Made by a program: the position numbers and the translations under genes. Of a stretch of DNA of 64,000 nt, positions 34,070 to 46,300 are shown piece by piece; positions within the stretch are counted from its first letter, which is position 1, and each line of letters begins with the position of its first letter. Source of the DNA: Juglans regia. Taxonomy: Eukaryota > Streptophyta > Magnoliopsida > Fagales > Juglandaceae. The stretch spans positions 11,156,362 to 11,220,361 of the forward strand of contig NC_049903.1 of assembly GCF_001411555.2 (NCBI RefSeq), written 5' to 3'. The notes under the pieces are model-generated. The model had not been told where the DNA came from. It made no database searches and saw only the letters and a program-made list of their open reading frames with translations.

Positions 34070-35710
34070 TGCTTTTATGCCAATTTTGTCAATAAACAAA
34101 TTTCATTAAATTAAAAATAGAGTTATATGCCCCACCCCAAAACAAATTCTCCATTACAATGCTTGTCATTAATAGAAGAAAAATAGCAATAGATCAATGA
34201 TCCTTGTTCATTGACAAAGCTAAGGAGGGCTTACCTTAAGCAGTTTGTTACTGTCCAATAAATTTACTGAAAGGTCATGGTCAAATGCTACAATTGGTGC
34301 ACGACAAGTAACTATTTTAACATGTTTGTTGTGCTATTTTTACTTCGAAAAAAGCTACTCGGATCGAAAAATCTAACCGAAAATGTTGATTGACTGAGAT
34401 GGAAAAGTCACTTGGCTTTTTATGAAAAAAAAAACCCTTAATTGGTAGACTCTCTCCAAATGAAAATCAAAGATCCGTACTCGGTATCCGAGCCTCTCTC
34501 TCCCCTCCCTCGTATGAATCTGAAAAATCGAGCGGCAGTCGCTGGTAGAGTCTGGATTCCCTTCTAGCATTTTACACTTCTCTATTTTACATTTTCGGGG
34601 TAGCAGACTGTGTTGTTACTCTTCTCGATCTCTCTAATTTTTACTTCTCTATTCATGTTTCTTGCTTGATTAGTCTGAAATGACATGGGTGAATATGAAA
34701 GTGTGTTCTTGTGAATCTTTAATTGTGTTATTGTGAATCTTCACGTGTGTTTTGAGAAGATGGACAGTTAAATGAGGGAAAATTTTCTTTCAGATTTTAG
34801 TTTACGAGTTTTGTTTTCCATCTTTTGCTCTTCCTTTTTTTTTTTCTTTTTATAGTCATGTGTCATGCCAGGGAGCATGCCAAAATCATTCGGTCAATTT
34901 TTTCGATCTTTTTTTCGGTACATGTAGCATTATCCTTTTATTTCTTACAAACTTATAGATAAGTTCCTTATTTTAATGAACAAAATCATTATCATATCTA
35001 AAATAAACGTACTATTAATTTTTCTAAATATATATATATATATATATATGGGGGAAAAAATAAGGCAAATGCAATGGGTCATAAGATATATGTTGTTAAA
35101 CAAGTTGGTGCACCGAAAACAAAATGAAATATATATAGTACTTATATATATATATGTCATAATTTCTATGTATAAAGTAATGTCTATGTACGTTTTGTTG
35201 ATTAGAAGCAATGATACTTGAATGCATTGATCAACAACGCATCACACTAATGCTTCTAATCATGAAAACAGGTGCTCCTTAATATCTCAAAACTCCCTAA
35301 TCATGCACATTTGATCTCTGTATTTTTTGTTTTTAGTTTAAACTAAAAAAGAAAACCGTTTTCTTTTTCTTTTTTAAACCAACAACCAAAGACATGTTTT
35401 AACCGTAGTTTGAAAAAAGAAAGAAAGAGAGACAATGAGAGACGTCCATCGCCTTTGAATTATAAATAAAGGGTAAATTCTTCATTGGTTTTTGGAATTT
35501 ATCCAATTTCGAAAAGGGCTCTCAGTAAATATTCTTCAAAAAAGAAAAGAAAAAGTCCTTATAGTATAATTATAAACTGAATTTTAAAATTGTAATTAAT
35601 GACATTGTAATTACTTGCCACACCAAACTTAATCTAAAATTATAATGTTGTAGTCAATGTCTGCATGTATTTGATGAATGATCATTTAGATTCTACCTTT
35701 TAAAATTATA
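34070..35710. other. AT-rich intergenic DNA, no gene
   Basis: The stretch contains a TA microsatellite near 35030-35048 and a 12-base inverted pair, TGATTAGAAGCA (35199-35210) and TGCTTCTAATCA (35251-35262), with a 40-base loop. No coding signal was recognised. Confidence 0.5.
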
Positions 35711-35718
35711 CTCAATTC

Positions 35719-36953
35719 TAGACTTGTGCAAAATGGCTCTGGATTCGATCCGACCGAAAGACCCGATTGGGTCCCGTCTGAACAAAATTGGGTTGATCGA
35801 GTTAAGCAACAAGTCGGGTTTAACAACTTTCAAAGTCGATCGAAACCGATCACCCGACCATAACGTTTTTCTTTCTCCTCAAACCCTAGCCGTCGTTCTT
35901 CCTCTCCACTTGTTGTCACTATTTTTCATCTTCATTTGTCTTCACTTGTTGCTTTGTTTGATCTGTTGAAGATTTGTATCCTCGTTGTTCTTCATCTTCA
36001 TTTGTATCTGTTGCTTCGTCCTCATCTCTGTTCGAGTCTGGGACTCTCTCTCTGAATTCTCATTCTCAATTTCAATCCTTTAGTTATGGTGGTATATCGG
36101 GACCTTACCTAATTTGTGAAGTGGCCCAAGACTGTTTAGATCTAGAGGAAGAAGAGAATCCTCAAACAAAGGCTCAAGGTCCCACCAGCTCTCAACCAGT
36201 TTACCAAACATTCGACAAGAACCTGGCAACAAACCTATTTAAGATGCTTCTCAAGTATAGGCCTGAGGACAAGGCTGCAAAGAAGAAGCGTCTCTTGAAA
36301 AGAGCTTAGGTAGAGGCCAAAGGAAAACCAATAGAAGCAAAAGAAGCCTATTGTGGTGAAATATGGTCTCAAGTTGACTAGCTGAGGGCCTTTAAATCTT
36401 GGTTGACTAGCTGAGGGCCTTTAATATAGGAAGCCATGAAAGGAGCTAGCCCTTTAAATCTTGTTTTTTTTTTTAAAAAAAAATCTTATTCTCCTACTTC
36501 AAGAGTTCTTGAAAATCCCATTAAAAGTCAAACCACTGTCTACTTTTTCCTCCCGACATCATTATTTCCTCTCCTATAGCACCAAAAGAGTTGTTTTGGA
36601 AAGAGAAATTAAATTGAGAGAGAGGAGGAGAGAGTAGTCGGTTATGATTAGTTTAGAGAGAAATTATTTCCTCTTTTTTGCTGTCGTCCGTAAGATTTTT
36701 GTTCGTTCAAGTTTATTCTCATGACTACAGAGGTTTTGTTTATTTTAAGAGGTAGCTTATATAAATGAAGGTCCAGAATGCCTTGCGAGTCTTTTTGCCC
36801 TCCAATGTGTATGGTTGGAACGAACGAAGAGAATAAGAACGGATTTCGACCAGACTCGAATTTTACAGGTCGAGTCGGGTCTGGTTAGTTTGAACTTCCT
36901 TATGGGTTGGGTTGGGCCCAAATCTGAGTTGTGTGGATAAGTGTGTAGGCCTA
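35719..36953 (+). mobile_element. Non-autonomous hAT element carrying a ribosomal-protein gene fragment
   Basis: The 8 bp sequence CTCAATTC flanks both sides (35711-35718 and 36954-36961), the expected hAT target duplication. The termini are TAGACTTGTGCA and, from the other end, TAGGCCTACACA, which match at nine of twelve positions. No transposase is present. The interior has subterminal GGGTCCCGTC/GTCGAGTCGGGTC-type motifs and, at 36168-36385, a piece of an RPL7A gene. A short duplication of GTTGACTAGCTGAGGGCC occurs near 36374 and 36401. Confidence 0.8.
36168..36385 (+). pseudogene. Fragment of 60S ribosomal protein eL8 (RPL7A) captured in a hAT
   Basis: The reading [12 protein letters not shown], a one-base loss, then [33 protein letters not shown], a stop, VEAKGKPIEAK, another shift, then KKPIVVKYGL matches the middle of plant eL8. 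It covers about 65 of roughly 250 residues and has two frameshifts and a nonsense codon. An AAACCCTAG (telo-box) and CT-rich leader at 35881-36060 resemble a ribosomal protein gene leader and may have been captured with it. Confidence 0.8.
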
Positions 36954-37288
36954 CTCAATTCATATATAGTTACTTAAATATGTAAATTCATTATTGTATC
37001 TTTTAAATTTGTAGATGCTACTTTTATCAATTGTAAATTCATCAATTGAGCTTCGGGAAAGCTAGTTTTATACATTACAACCTTTCAATTCCATTACAAT
37101 TTCTCTTTAATTTTACAATAAAATGAAATTAAAAGTGAAGATATAGTCTAAAATCAAACTTAAATAGTCAAAGTCATGATGCACTCTATAAATGTTGTAA
37201 TTCATTTTTTTAAAATCAAAGTAACAAAATCATTAATTAATTATAAAATAGTTTTGTGACACTCTAGCCTAAGTTAAGTTTTTAAAGC

Positions 37289-37486
37289 CTCGTTTGTTTA
37301 CACAACTTATATCATCTTATCTAATCATTATAATTTTTTCAAATTTTCACACAATAAAACAAACAATTCAATTTTTTCAAATCTCAAAACAAAAATAATA
37401 TTAAAAAAAATATATTTTAACAATATTTTATTTAACTTTTAACTTTAATTTCAACTCATCTTATCTCATATGCGAAAATAAACGAG
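37289..37486. mobile_element. MITE, CTCGTTTGTTT-end family, copy 3
   Basis: CTCGTTTGTTT on the left and AAAATAAACGAG on the right are inverted. The AT-rich interior includes TTTTTCAAATTTTCACACAA and ACAAAAATAATATT as in the 2097-2331 copy. Confidence 0.65.
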
Positions 37487-37599
37487 ATTGATCTAATCTT
37501 TTGATGGTTAGCGATTAGGCGCCCAAAGTCAAGAGAAGACCTTAGGCCCAATGATTTTTGGGCCACCAAGAGGAAAACATGTTTGAGAAAGCCCGTTGG

Positions 37600-38427
37600 G
37601 GTTTCTAGAACATGGTGGAGGCTCCACTTGGTGCCAAGCAAGAGAGAAACTTTTGGGTTTCTAAGAGACAATCATTAGCCACATGGGAAATAAGGATTTC
37701 GGTTTTGCCAAAGAACACACCACTTGGTAAACATGCAAAGGGTATTAGGGTTTTGAATTCAAGAGAGGCACACACCACCTCCTACACTCTTGCCACATGG
37801 CATTCATGCATAAAAATCTTAGGACTTCTAGAGGATGCAATCATGAGAAAGATTGAGGGAGTTTCATATTCCAAAGGGGTACACACCATTTGGCAAGCAT
37901 GCAAGATGACTCTTGAAGTTTCTAGAAAAATAATGATGAAGGAGAGGAAGAACCATTTTTGGCAAAGGCAAAGGGATGCCAGTTGGCATCCATGCACATG
38001 TGTATTAGAGTTTTAAGAAAATCAATAATCAAGGGAAAAAGAAAAGTGGTCGATTTTGGTAAGGGGCACGCCACTTGTCGCCCATTCATGAGGATTTTAG
38101 AGGTTTTAGACATTGCAGTCATGAGGGAGACAAAAAGAGGGTTTTAGTTTTCTAAGATGAACACGTCACTTGTCCCTCATGCAAGCTAGTTTTGGGTTCT
38201 AGAAGAATATGAAGAGATGCTACTTGTCTTCTATGCAATGAAGCTTTTAAGTTCCAAGAGAGACGATGATTGAAGATGATAGATGGAAGGGGTTTTTGGC
38301 CAAAGCAAAAAAGGCCACTTGGCTCCCATGTAGGTAGATTTCTTGAGGCGCTTCATATTCCATCAATGAGTGATGATATGAGAGAGAATAAGTGGGAGCA
38401 AGGGAGAGTATAAATAGGGTCATTAAT
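37600..38427 (+). repeat. Degenerate ~93 bp tandem repeat upstream of a TATA box (LTR-like U3)
   Basis: A CCACTTGGC...CATGCA core recurs at 37679, 37720, 37793, 37886, 37979, 38071, 38166, 38220 and 38315. Most steps are 92-95 bases. The series ends with TATAAATA at 38409-38416. The layout resembles enhancer subrepeats in the U3 of an LTR retroelement whose sequence resumes at 40942 after an insertion. The short ORFs here (37456-38435) are shadows of the repeats. Confidence 0.55.
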
Positions 38428-40936
38428 TGTGGCACCCTCGACCCCCACGTGTTATTTTAGTAGAGTTCGTGACACTGGATGATGACCACACGGATCACGC
38501 ACCTCAACGGCCAGTGCTCAAAGTGTGTACAACATGCAATAAGTGTACAAAATAATATTCGCAGCGGAGAAATAAAAAGGTCTTTCTTAATTAAGTACCA
38601 GAATTGTTCAAAAATAGAAAAGTAACTTTACAAGGATTAAACAGTCATCCGACAGATAAATTAAAAACAGGAAATAACATAAGGGAAACAAATCCCATAA
38701 TGCTGAACGGTAACTCAGCAAGTCAAACCTCCGGCGGAGCTGATCCCTCAGGCTCATACTCGGGCTCTGCATCAGACTCTACGGCACCATAAGATGGAAC
38801 CGTAGGGTAAAACTCCACAATGAGATTATGACATCTCAGCAATTAATTAACCAAAATAACATCCAAGAAATATATAGAAATAACATGTGTCCCCATACGG
38901 ACATAATATGCAAAAAAAAAATCTCATTTTCTTTTTCCCAAAATACCATTTTTACAACTCACGACAAAAATCTCATTTTTGGTCCAATCACAGCCATTAA
39001 TTAATAAGCATGAGCCACAATCTCCCCTATGGACCGTCCGCACGACCTGGCTCTCATCGTCACATCACGGATAACGTCCGTGCATGAGACTTCATAACAA
39101 GCGATGCTCAGTTCCGCACCCAGCGCGTACATGGCTAAGCATACTCTAACCTTGCCAGCCAAAGGTCACGGAATCAGTACGAGAGCGTTACCGTCTCGTC
39201 CATTCCTGTCGTCGCCTTGCGACAACTCGAGGACGTCACGTCAGTCTATTATGCTCCCGAGTGACCAGAGGAGCTCCATCGAGATAATGTCTCATCTTGG
39301 CTTGGGGTCATGATACACACGCACCCACACAATTAATAGCAACAGTCTCAATTTTCAACAGACAACTTGACATCACTGCACAATTTAATAAAACGATAAA
39401 TATACAATTCATAATTTAATGGAATATCCATTTAAATATTTCTTTTACAAAAAAATATAGAAATACAGGTTCACATGCTACACGCTTATCCCGTCCTCCA
39501 ATCCGGCCCAAGGCCCAACACCAAATCCAAACATAAACACAATCCAACATTTTAACGGCTCAATGCCTAATTTCTAACAACTCCAATTTATAATTTCAAC
39601 CCAACGCTTCAACGGCCCAAATCTAACAATTTAATACAATAAACAGTTATAATAGAGACAACAGTTACAAAATACAATTACAACAATTTATTTATAAAAT
39701 TGAAAAATTACATACCCACGAAGACATGAAAAATTCTGGAAGATCGCGCGAAAGGAGGTGTTGCCAAAAGTGGCGGCACATGGCTGAGTAGTGCCCAAAA
39801 GCATGGGTTTTAATACACGGCAACAACCAACAACCCGATTGAATTTTCCCTCAATTTAGAACAAACCAAGCACAACAAAATCTCAAACTCTCGAGTTTAA
39901 CACCTAAAACTCACAATTTCAGAATCAAAAAGCACTCGGCACAACCACTCGGGTTCACTCCAAAATTCACAGACCAAACACTCAAATTACCAAGAGATGA
40001 AAAGCTTAAGAGAGAAATATAATCAGGAACTCGAAACCCCCAAAATTTGAGGAACCCGTGGCCTATTTATAGGTCAAATGTGGCGGTTGAGGTGCTGTGC
40101 ATGTCGCACAGGTAGAAGAAGTGAAAAACGGCAGCAAGCCGTGCGTGGCGGTGTGGGTCGCGTGGTGAAACTTCGGGTTGATAGCAGATGGTTGCCGAAG
40201 GACACATGGGCAACTGATGAAGCTTGAGGTGGAGAATGGTGGTCGCGTGGGGCGACAGCCGGACAACTAGCATTCGGAGCCGCAACCGAGTGACACGGAG
40301 CTGCCGTGGGAAGGTGGAGGTGGCTCATGGCAGCTGCTGCGTGGGGCTCGAAGTAAGAAGAAGGGAGAAGAAGGAAGAAGAAGAAGAAGAAGAAAGGAAG
40401 AAGAAAGGGAAACTGCTGTGCGGCGCCAAAGGGAAAGAGATGAAGCCTTAGCTTCTCCTTGACCAAAACGGCGACGTTTAACTTAAGGGGAGGGGTTGGA
40501 TTTTTGAACTGCACGGGCTGGGCTTCGGGTTAGGCCGGGTTAGACAGGCGCACAGGTTGAGCTCAAGCTGGCGCACGGGCTGGGCTCTGCTGCACAAGGT
40601 TAAGGCTTTACACACACTTGGGCTGGGCTATCACAACACACACACACACCCACGGCCCACAACCAGTAACACATAAACACAAGCTCAAATAAAACACTAC
40701 AAAAATAAATAAAATAACACACTTAAAATAAAATAAATTTAACAAAAAATAAAATAACATGGAATTAAAACACAAATAAAATAAGGAAATAAAAACCCAA
40801 CATTAAACATACCAAAATAAATTATAAAAATAATAATTAAATAAAATAACACATTAATCAATTTAAATAACAAAATAACACCCTAATTTAATAATAATAT
40901 GGATTTAAAACGCAAGTAAAAATTAGAGATCTCACA
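38428..40936 (-). mobile_element. 2.5 kb solo-LTR-like element with 5 bp target duplication
   Basis: It begins TGTGGCACC, ends GATCTCACA, and is flanked by TTAAT at 38423-38427 and 40937-40941. TG...CA ends plus a 5 bp duplication indicate an LTR. No gag, protease, integrase or reverse transcriptase can be read in it. A TATAAATA box on the minus strand at 40064-40071 places U3 at about 40936-40050 and R-U5 toward 38428, so it points to the minus strand. The purine-rich run at 40365-40440 and the ORFs at 40063-40514 are inside U3 and have no domain. Confidence 0.65.
40064..40071 (-). promoter_or_regulatory. TATA box of the solo LTR
   Basis: TATAAATA within CCTATAAATAGG reads on the minus strand. 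The 30-40 bases downstream would put the start of R near 40030. Confidence 0.5.
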
Positions 40937-40941
40937 TTAAT

Positions 40942-42416
40942 GGCCTATACATAAGGGAGAAGGGAGATCAAAGGTAGTGCATTTTCAATTTTCTCTCCTC
41001 TCATCTCTTTCTCGCCAACCCTAAGAAGACAAACACCACCCAAACACCAATCTCGTGCATCCAAAGGAATAAATGATTCAGGAGGCCTTAAGTGGAGATT
41101 AGCACAATAAGAAAGTTCAACCCTAATCTTCACCGTGTGCACAAGATGAAGGCATTACGATTTGCAGTATCATATTGTATAAGATGTACTCACACCCTGT
41201 CAGAGGGTTGGTAATGTGATGCGTTAACTAGGGAGCTCATGGTTCATAGGGGTAGCTGTGAGGTGTCCACACACATTATTACATGAAATAAGATTACATG
41301 AGATTAATAAGAAATGACATTTTGTTATATGGCTATACTGTTATTTTGTTACATGGTTACAGTATCAATGTTTTTTAAAAAGAAATCTAAATGGGAGAAA
41401 AATGTGTTTTGTCAAAATACACGTTCATTCTCATACGTTCATACTTATGGTTTACCTTATATATGTTTATGTTATTTCTGTGTTTATTTTTTGTTTAACT
41501 TGTTGAGATTTATTAAAATTTTATTGTGGTAGTTTTCACTATCATTCTTCTTGGAATGAAATAAGTCGTTACATGGTCAAAAGATAACAACAAGATAGAT
41601 GAATGGCCCGACATAATCGATGATTGGTATACAATAGGATCCCGCTTTAATATAATTGTCACTCACATAGAGGCTATTTTGCTTTTGCTTAAGGATATCT
41701 AGGACCTCCTAGATTGAGAATATGTGTCGTATTGGACCATTGAATGGGAGGAAGCCCTCACCTCGATAATCGTCTTGATTACATAGACCATTATGTGAAG
41801 ATCATCTTGAAGTGCCTGTCAGAAGTTCATGATCTTATGAGAGCTCATTGGGGGCTCAACTAGTTTAATAAATATTTGTAAGGGGCATGGTTCCAAGACC
41901 CATACTTTTGTAGGAATGGTCCAATAACTGCTTTTGGGATTAATAGTGTTTTATTTTGATATCATATTAAATTGCTTAAACTTTTGTTAGTTTTAAATTA
42001 TTCTGTTGTGATTATTATATACTGTTAGAAATATGTTAAGTGCATTGCATGCTAATTGTCATCAATGAGATATATGTGACTTTGTGTTACATGTCTCGAC
42101 GTTTCAATCACATTCAAATTTCAAACAGGATTTGGAGGCATTACAAGTTTTAAGAATATTATTATTCAATTTCAAAATTAAGGTGTTAGGATGTGTATAG
42201 TGTAAGAGTAATATTATATACAGTTTTAAAGTATGCAATCTTGGTTTATTCATTATAAAAAAGTTGGGGATCATTATTAAAGAAATAAATTTCTTATGTA
42301 AGTTTCAAATTTATTATTATTTTTTTAAAAGAAGTAAGCATTCTACTAAAACAAATATAATTTCCGATAGTGTAATTAGCCTAAAGAACTTATCCGTTGA
42401 AATCAAATCATAATCC
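40942..42416. other. Downstream half of the interrupted LTR-like sequence, then intergenic DNA
   Basis: From 40942 a leader-like stretch rich in TCTCTCC continues to about 41280 and probably joins the TATA-bearing block left of the solo LTR. From 41530 to 41900 an unrecognised stretch has broken ORFs in several frames, perhaps internal retroelement sequence. No domain was recognised. Confidence 0.35.
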
Positions 42417-42479
42417 ATGAAATTAAAGGATCAAACGGTCAAAATTCCCCATCTGAAATATGAATTCGATAATCATAAC

Positions 42480-42720
42480 AAGAGAGAGAGGCCCTTATCC
42501 ACCCTCTCTGCAGTCGCACTTCCCAGCAGCTGCACCCCTCCCCTCGGCTCAATAGCCAAAACCCTCTTCCAAGCTAAAACCCTCGAATCCACCCGACACG
42601 TTCGAAAAACTCTATCTCAAACCATACTCGCACACTCTCAGCAGCCCAGAAACGCTCACGAATTACACCCTTTTTTCTCCCCCCTTCAATTCCAGCCTCC
42701 GAGCAGTCCTGTTAATACGG
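42480..42720 (+). promoter_or_regulatory. HMR: HEMERA 5' untranslated exon (non-coding), with leader intron
   Basis: This CT-rich block ends in a strong donor, ATACGG|GTAAGT at 42721. The matching acceptor, CTCTGCAG, ends at 43352, giving a 632-base leader intron. An ORF from 42417 runs across the block but is out of frame with the HEMERA start and has no homology signal, so I read it as leader. Confidence 0.5.
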
Positions 42721-43358
42721 GTAAGTTCCGCATCTGAACACTCGGTTCAGTTTTCTTGTTCAGTATCACTCCGCTTTACATTTCTCAACTAGTGCCAATT
42801 TTGTCTTGACAGTTTGATCCTCCGTTTGTTTCGTCGGTAAGTGTTCTTTGAGAAAATTTAAAGGTTCTTGTTGTGCTGTTTTTCTTAAGAAAAAGAAAAT
42901 ACAAAATGGATGAGAATTAGTGAATTACTGAGGCCTTAGGTTACGATGGATGAAGCTCCTTCTGTCTCGGGTCCCATACAATGAATAATATTATGAGAAC
43001 GAGATTTTTTTTTTCAATTTTTTTCGTGCATTTAAAAACAATTATCAGTGATCACCGCTGGAAAGAATAAATTAAAGTTTCGGGTGCAGAGAGATTTATT
43101 TCCTGCAATTTTTTTTCTACTTATAAAAAAAATCAAAGAGAGATTTATTTCCTTATTATCTGCTTTGGGAAGGGGGGGGACTCCCTTACATGCAATTAGA
43201 CCAAGCAGATAACAATATTCAAGGTTCCCTGGTCTTTTAACCATTTTACAGTCGTTTTGTGTGTTTATCTGCGTTTACATACGTGTATGCTGTAACATGG
43301 GGTTATCTGATCGTGCTAACCGACTTATTGGTCTTTATTGAATACTCTGCAGATACTT

Positions 43359-43385
43359 ATGTCATATACATACTTCTTGAATTGA
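43359..43385 (+). CDS. Upstream ORF (8 codons) ending one base before the HEMERA ATG
   Basis: If the leader intron ends at 43352, the mature leader contains ATG TCA TAT ... AAT TGA, and its stop ends one base before the main ATG. The encoded MSYTYFLN has no known function. An upstream ORF so close to the start could favour reinitiation or reduce translation. Confidence 0.35.
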   Translation: MSYTYFLN

Positions 43386-43386
43386 G

Positions 43387-46300
43387 ATGGCATCTGTTTC
43401 AGCAACTTGGTTGTTTCAAGGTTCTTTTAGTTAACCTGATTTTATATGCTAGATAAATTTAATTGAAGTCAAATTTCTTATTATTTAGATACATATTTTT
43501 ATAAGTTATTATTTAGATACATGAATCACTTACGTATACAGCCTTCTCATTTTCTGGGTGTATGGTAGATAGAGGATTGAGAGTTATAGCTTCTGCTGAT
43601 GGCTTTGGTGCTGGGAAGCTGCAATCTAATCACTTTCAGGTTTGTTTTTCATCTTAATGCCTGTTCAATTTTTCTTATGGGGATTGCTTAAGAGTTTCTT
43701 AGGATTTCATGCTTGCAAGTGAATGCTCTTCTCTTCTTCCGTGATGAAGTTTTAGTAAGTATAAGTTACATTTTTGCTTTTTCTAATAAATTATTTAATT
43801 AATTATAAAAAAGGTAAGTATTAGTTACATTTTATTTGGTTCTTGAGAGAATGTAGGCTGAAGAAATGACTAACTCAACTGAGCCGAAAGCAAACATCTG
43901 GGTTAGTTGAGTGACCTTTTTGTTTGACTTGCAGAACTGCACATAATGCAAACATCCAACTTGGCTTTTGCCGCAATAGTGAGGATTGTGGAGTGTTTCG
44001 ACCACTCCTTGGAGATGCTAGTACCTGCATCTATTCATAAAATCTTATGCATTGATTTAATAGAACATATGAAGCTAACTAATTTTTTTTGATAGGTAAG
44101 CAAGAAGTTTTATTCATAAGAAAAGAAGGTATAGCCCAAGTACACAAGATGTATACATGAGAAGTACCGAGCTAGAGTTTATAACTGAAAAGAGAAAATC
44201 ATGGACAAGCCCATTAAAATCAATGGCCCCCGCCATAAGAACAAGTTTTTTAAAAAAGAAAACTTTTAAGCTCATCCATTGTCCTCTCAGGATTCTCGAA
44301 GCTGCTATCATTTCTCTCTTGCGAAATGCACCAACACATGCATATAGGGGCCATCTTCCAGATTGCCGCCACTTTAGGATTGCCTTGGAAGGCCTCTCTA
44401 GCTTGCTAGAAAATCCACCAGCCTACAAGGCATGACCCGTGATATTCCAATTCCTGCAAAAAAATTATCCCACATGGTCCTGGCTACCTCACAATGTAGC
44501 AGGTGATCTACTACTTCTCCATTCTTCTTGTGCATGCAATACCAATCCAACACCATTATACAACATTTCCTCAAATTGTCTATAGTAAGAATCTTGCCTA
44601 AGAAGGCTGTCCAAACAAGAAAAAAGATGTTTTGAGAGGAGCTTTTGTCTTCCATATATTCCTCTATGGAAAAGTGTTCATTCTCTGACTAGTTAGAACT
44701 TGGTAGAACGATCTGATTGTGAATCTACTTCTCTTGGAGGGGCTCTAGCTGATCTTGTCTATGGTTCCCTCAATCATTCTTACGGAATACAATAAAGCAA
44801 AGAACTCGGTGATAACCTCCAACGCCCAATCAACTCAGTGATAACCTCCAACGCCCAATCAACTCAGTGATAACCTCCAACGCCCAATCCTATGCTACCC
44901 TGATGAAATCTACATTCCATTGAAGGGAGCCACTAGAAAATACCAAGAGATCAGGTACTGAGGCATCCTTCGCCCATACAAGCTCAAATATGGCAGTGAA
45001 TGTGTCTTTGAGGTTTTCTTCAACGCACATTTGTCATACCAAAACTTGACTTGAGAATCGTCACCCACTTCAATACGTGCATGTGTTAGAAAAATCTTCA
45101 TTCCTTTTCTAATGTGTTTCCACAAACCCACCACATATGGTTTATTTCCTCATTCGAGTACTATCCTCTCCAAGCTTCCCCAAACTTGGAATTTATAACT
45201 GTCTTCCATAGGGCCCCCCTTTCTTGTTGGTACTGCCATAACCATGCACCCATAAGAGCTTGGTTGAAGTTCATGAAGTTACATATCAAAAATGAAGTTA
45301 CGGATCCCCAATTCAACTCCCAGATATTGGTGTGCAAACAATTGACCAATTCACCAGATGAAATTTAAACTTGTCCCCCATCCCACTCCACAAGAAATCC
45401 GGTTGTAGCTTCTCAATACAGCTGGCAACCTTTGTAAGGAGTGAGAACAAGGACAGGAAATGGGTGGGTAGGTTAGAAAGGGTAATTTTTTATTAGAGTA
45501 AGCCTATCCTTTTTAGACAAGTATAGCCTCTTCCAAGTAGCCAATTTACGATCCACCTTTTCAATCAAGACATTTCAAATCCCCTTTGATTTGAAGGAAG
45601 CACCCAACGGTAGGCCAATATATTTCATGGGTAGAGAAGATAGCTTACATCCCAAGAGGCTAGCTAGATTCACCACATTAGGGACATCCCCCATAGGTAC
45701 CAATTCAGACTTTGAAAGGTTCACTTTCAAACCAAAGACAGCTTTCAAATCAAAGAAGTGCCCTCAAAGATTGTATTTGCCCATCAGTTGCTCCACATAC
45801 GAGGGTATCATTGGCAATAAGCAAATGAGAAATATTAAAATAGTCGTAATCGCCATTCCCCACTGAGAAGCCATAGAGAAAGCCACCTTTCATAAGGCCC
45901 GAGATAATCTTGCTGAGAGCTTCCATGACGATAATGAAAAGTGAAAAGTAGTGGAGAGAGTGGATCCCTCTATCTCATACCACGTGAAGGTGAATAAATA
46001 AATAAAAAGATCCTGCCACATTAAGTTGGTCCCTATGTGTGCAGATGCACATCTGTCATGCATCCGTGCTTTGTAGTTTTCATTAGAATATTGTTTGACT
46101 ACTTGATTACTTGGGTAAAGTTATAGGTCTGGTGGGATTATAAAAAATGATAGTTTCCAAACTACAAAATATGCATGTTTTCTTTCGGAGATGCTTCATT
46201 CCTTATCACTTACCCTCTATTTATTGTTCATTTGTCTTCCTTGATCATTTTTTTATGGTTCTGACCCATGTTTCTGTGAACCATCTAGTCATCATTTATA

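Noticed and set aside
35199..35262. 12-base inverted repeat as a miRNA hairpin or terminator
   Set aside because: Arms are too short for a plant miRNA precursor and there is no supporting context.
40063..40514. Overlapping minus-strand ORFs up to 146 codons
   Set aside because: They lie in the U3 of the solo-LTR-like element, are low in complexity and show no domain.
42417..42737. 106-codon ORF as the HEMERA N-terminus
   Set aside because: It ends out of frame with the HEMERA exon after splicing and does not resemble the family N-terminus. [10 protein letters not shown] at 43387 does.
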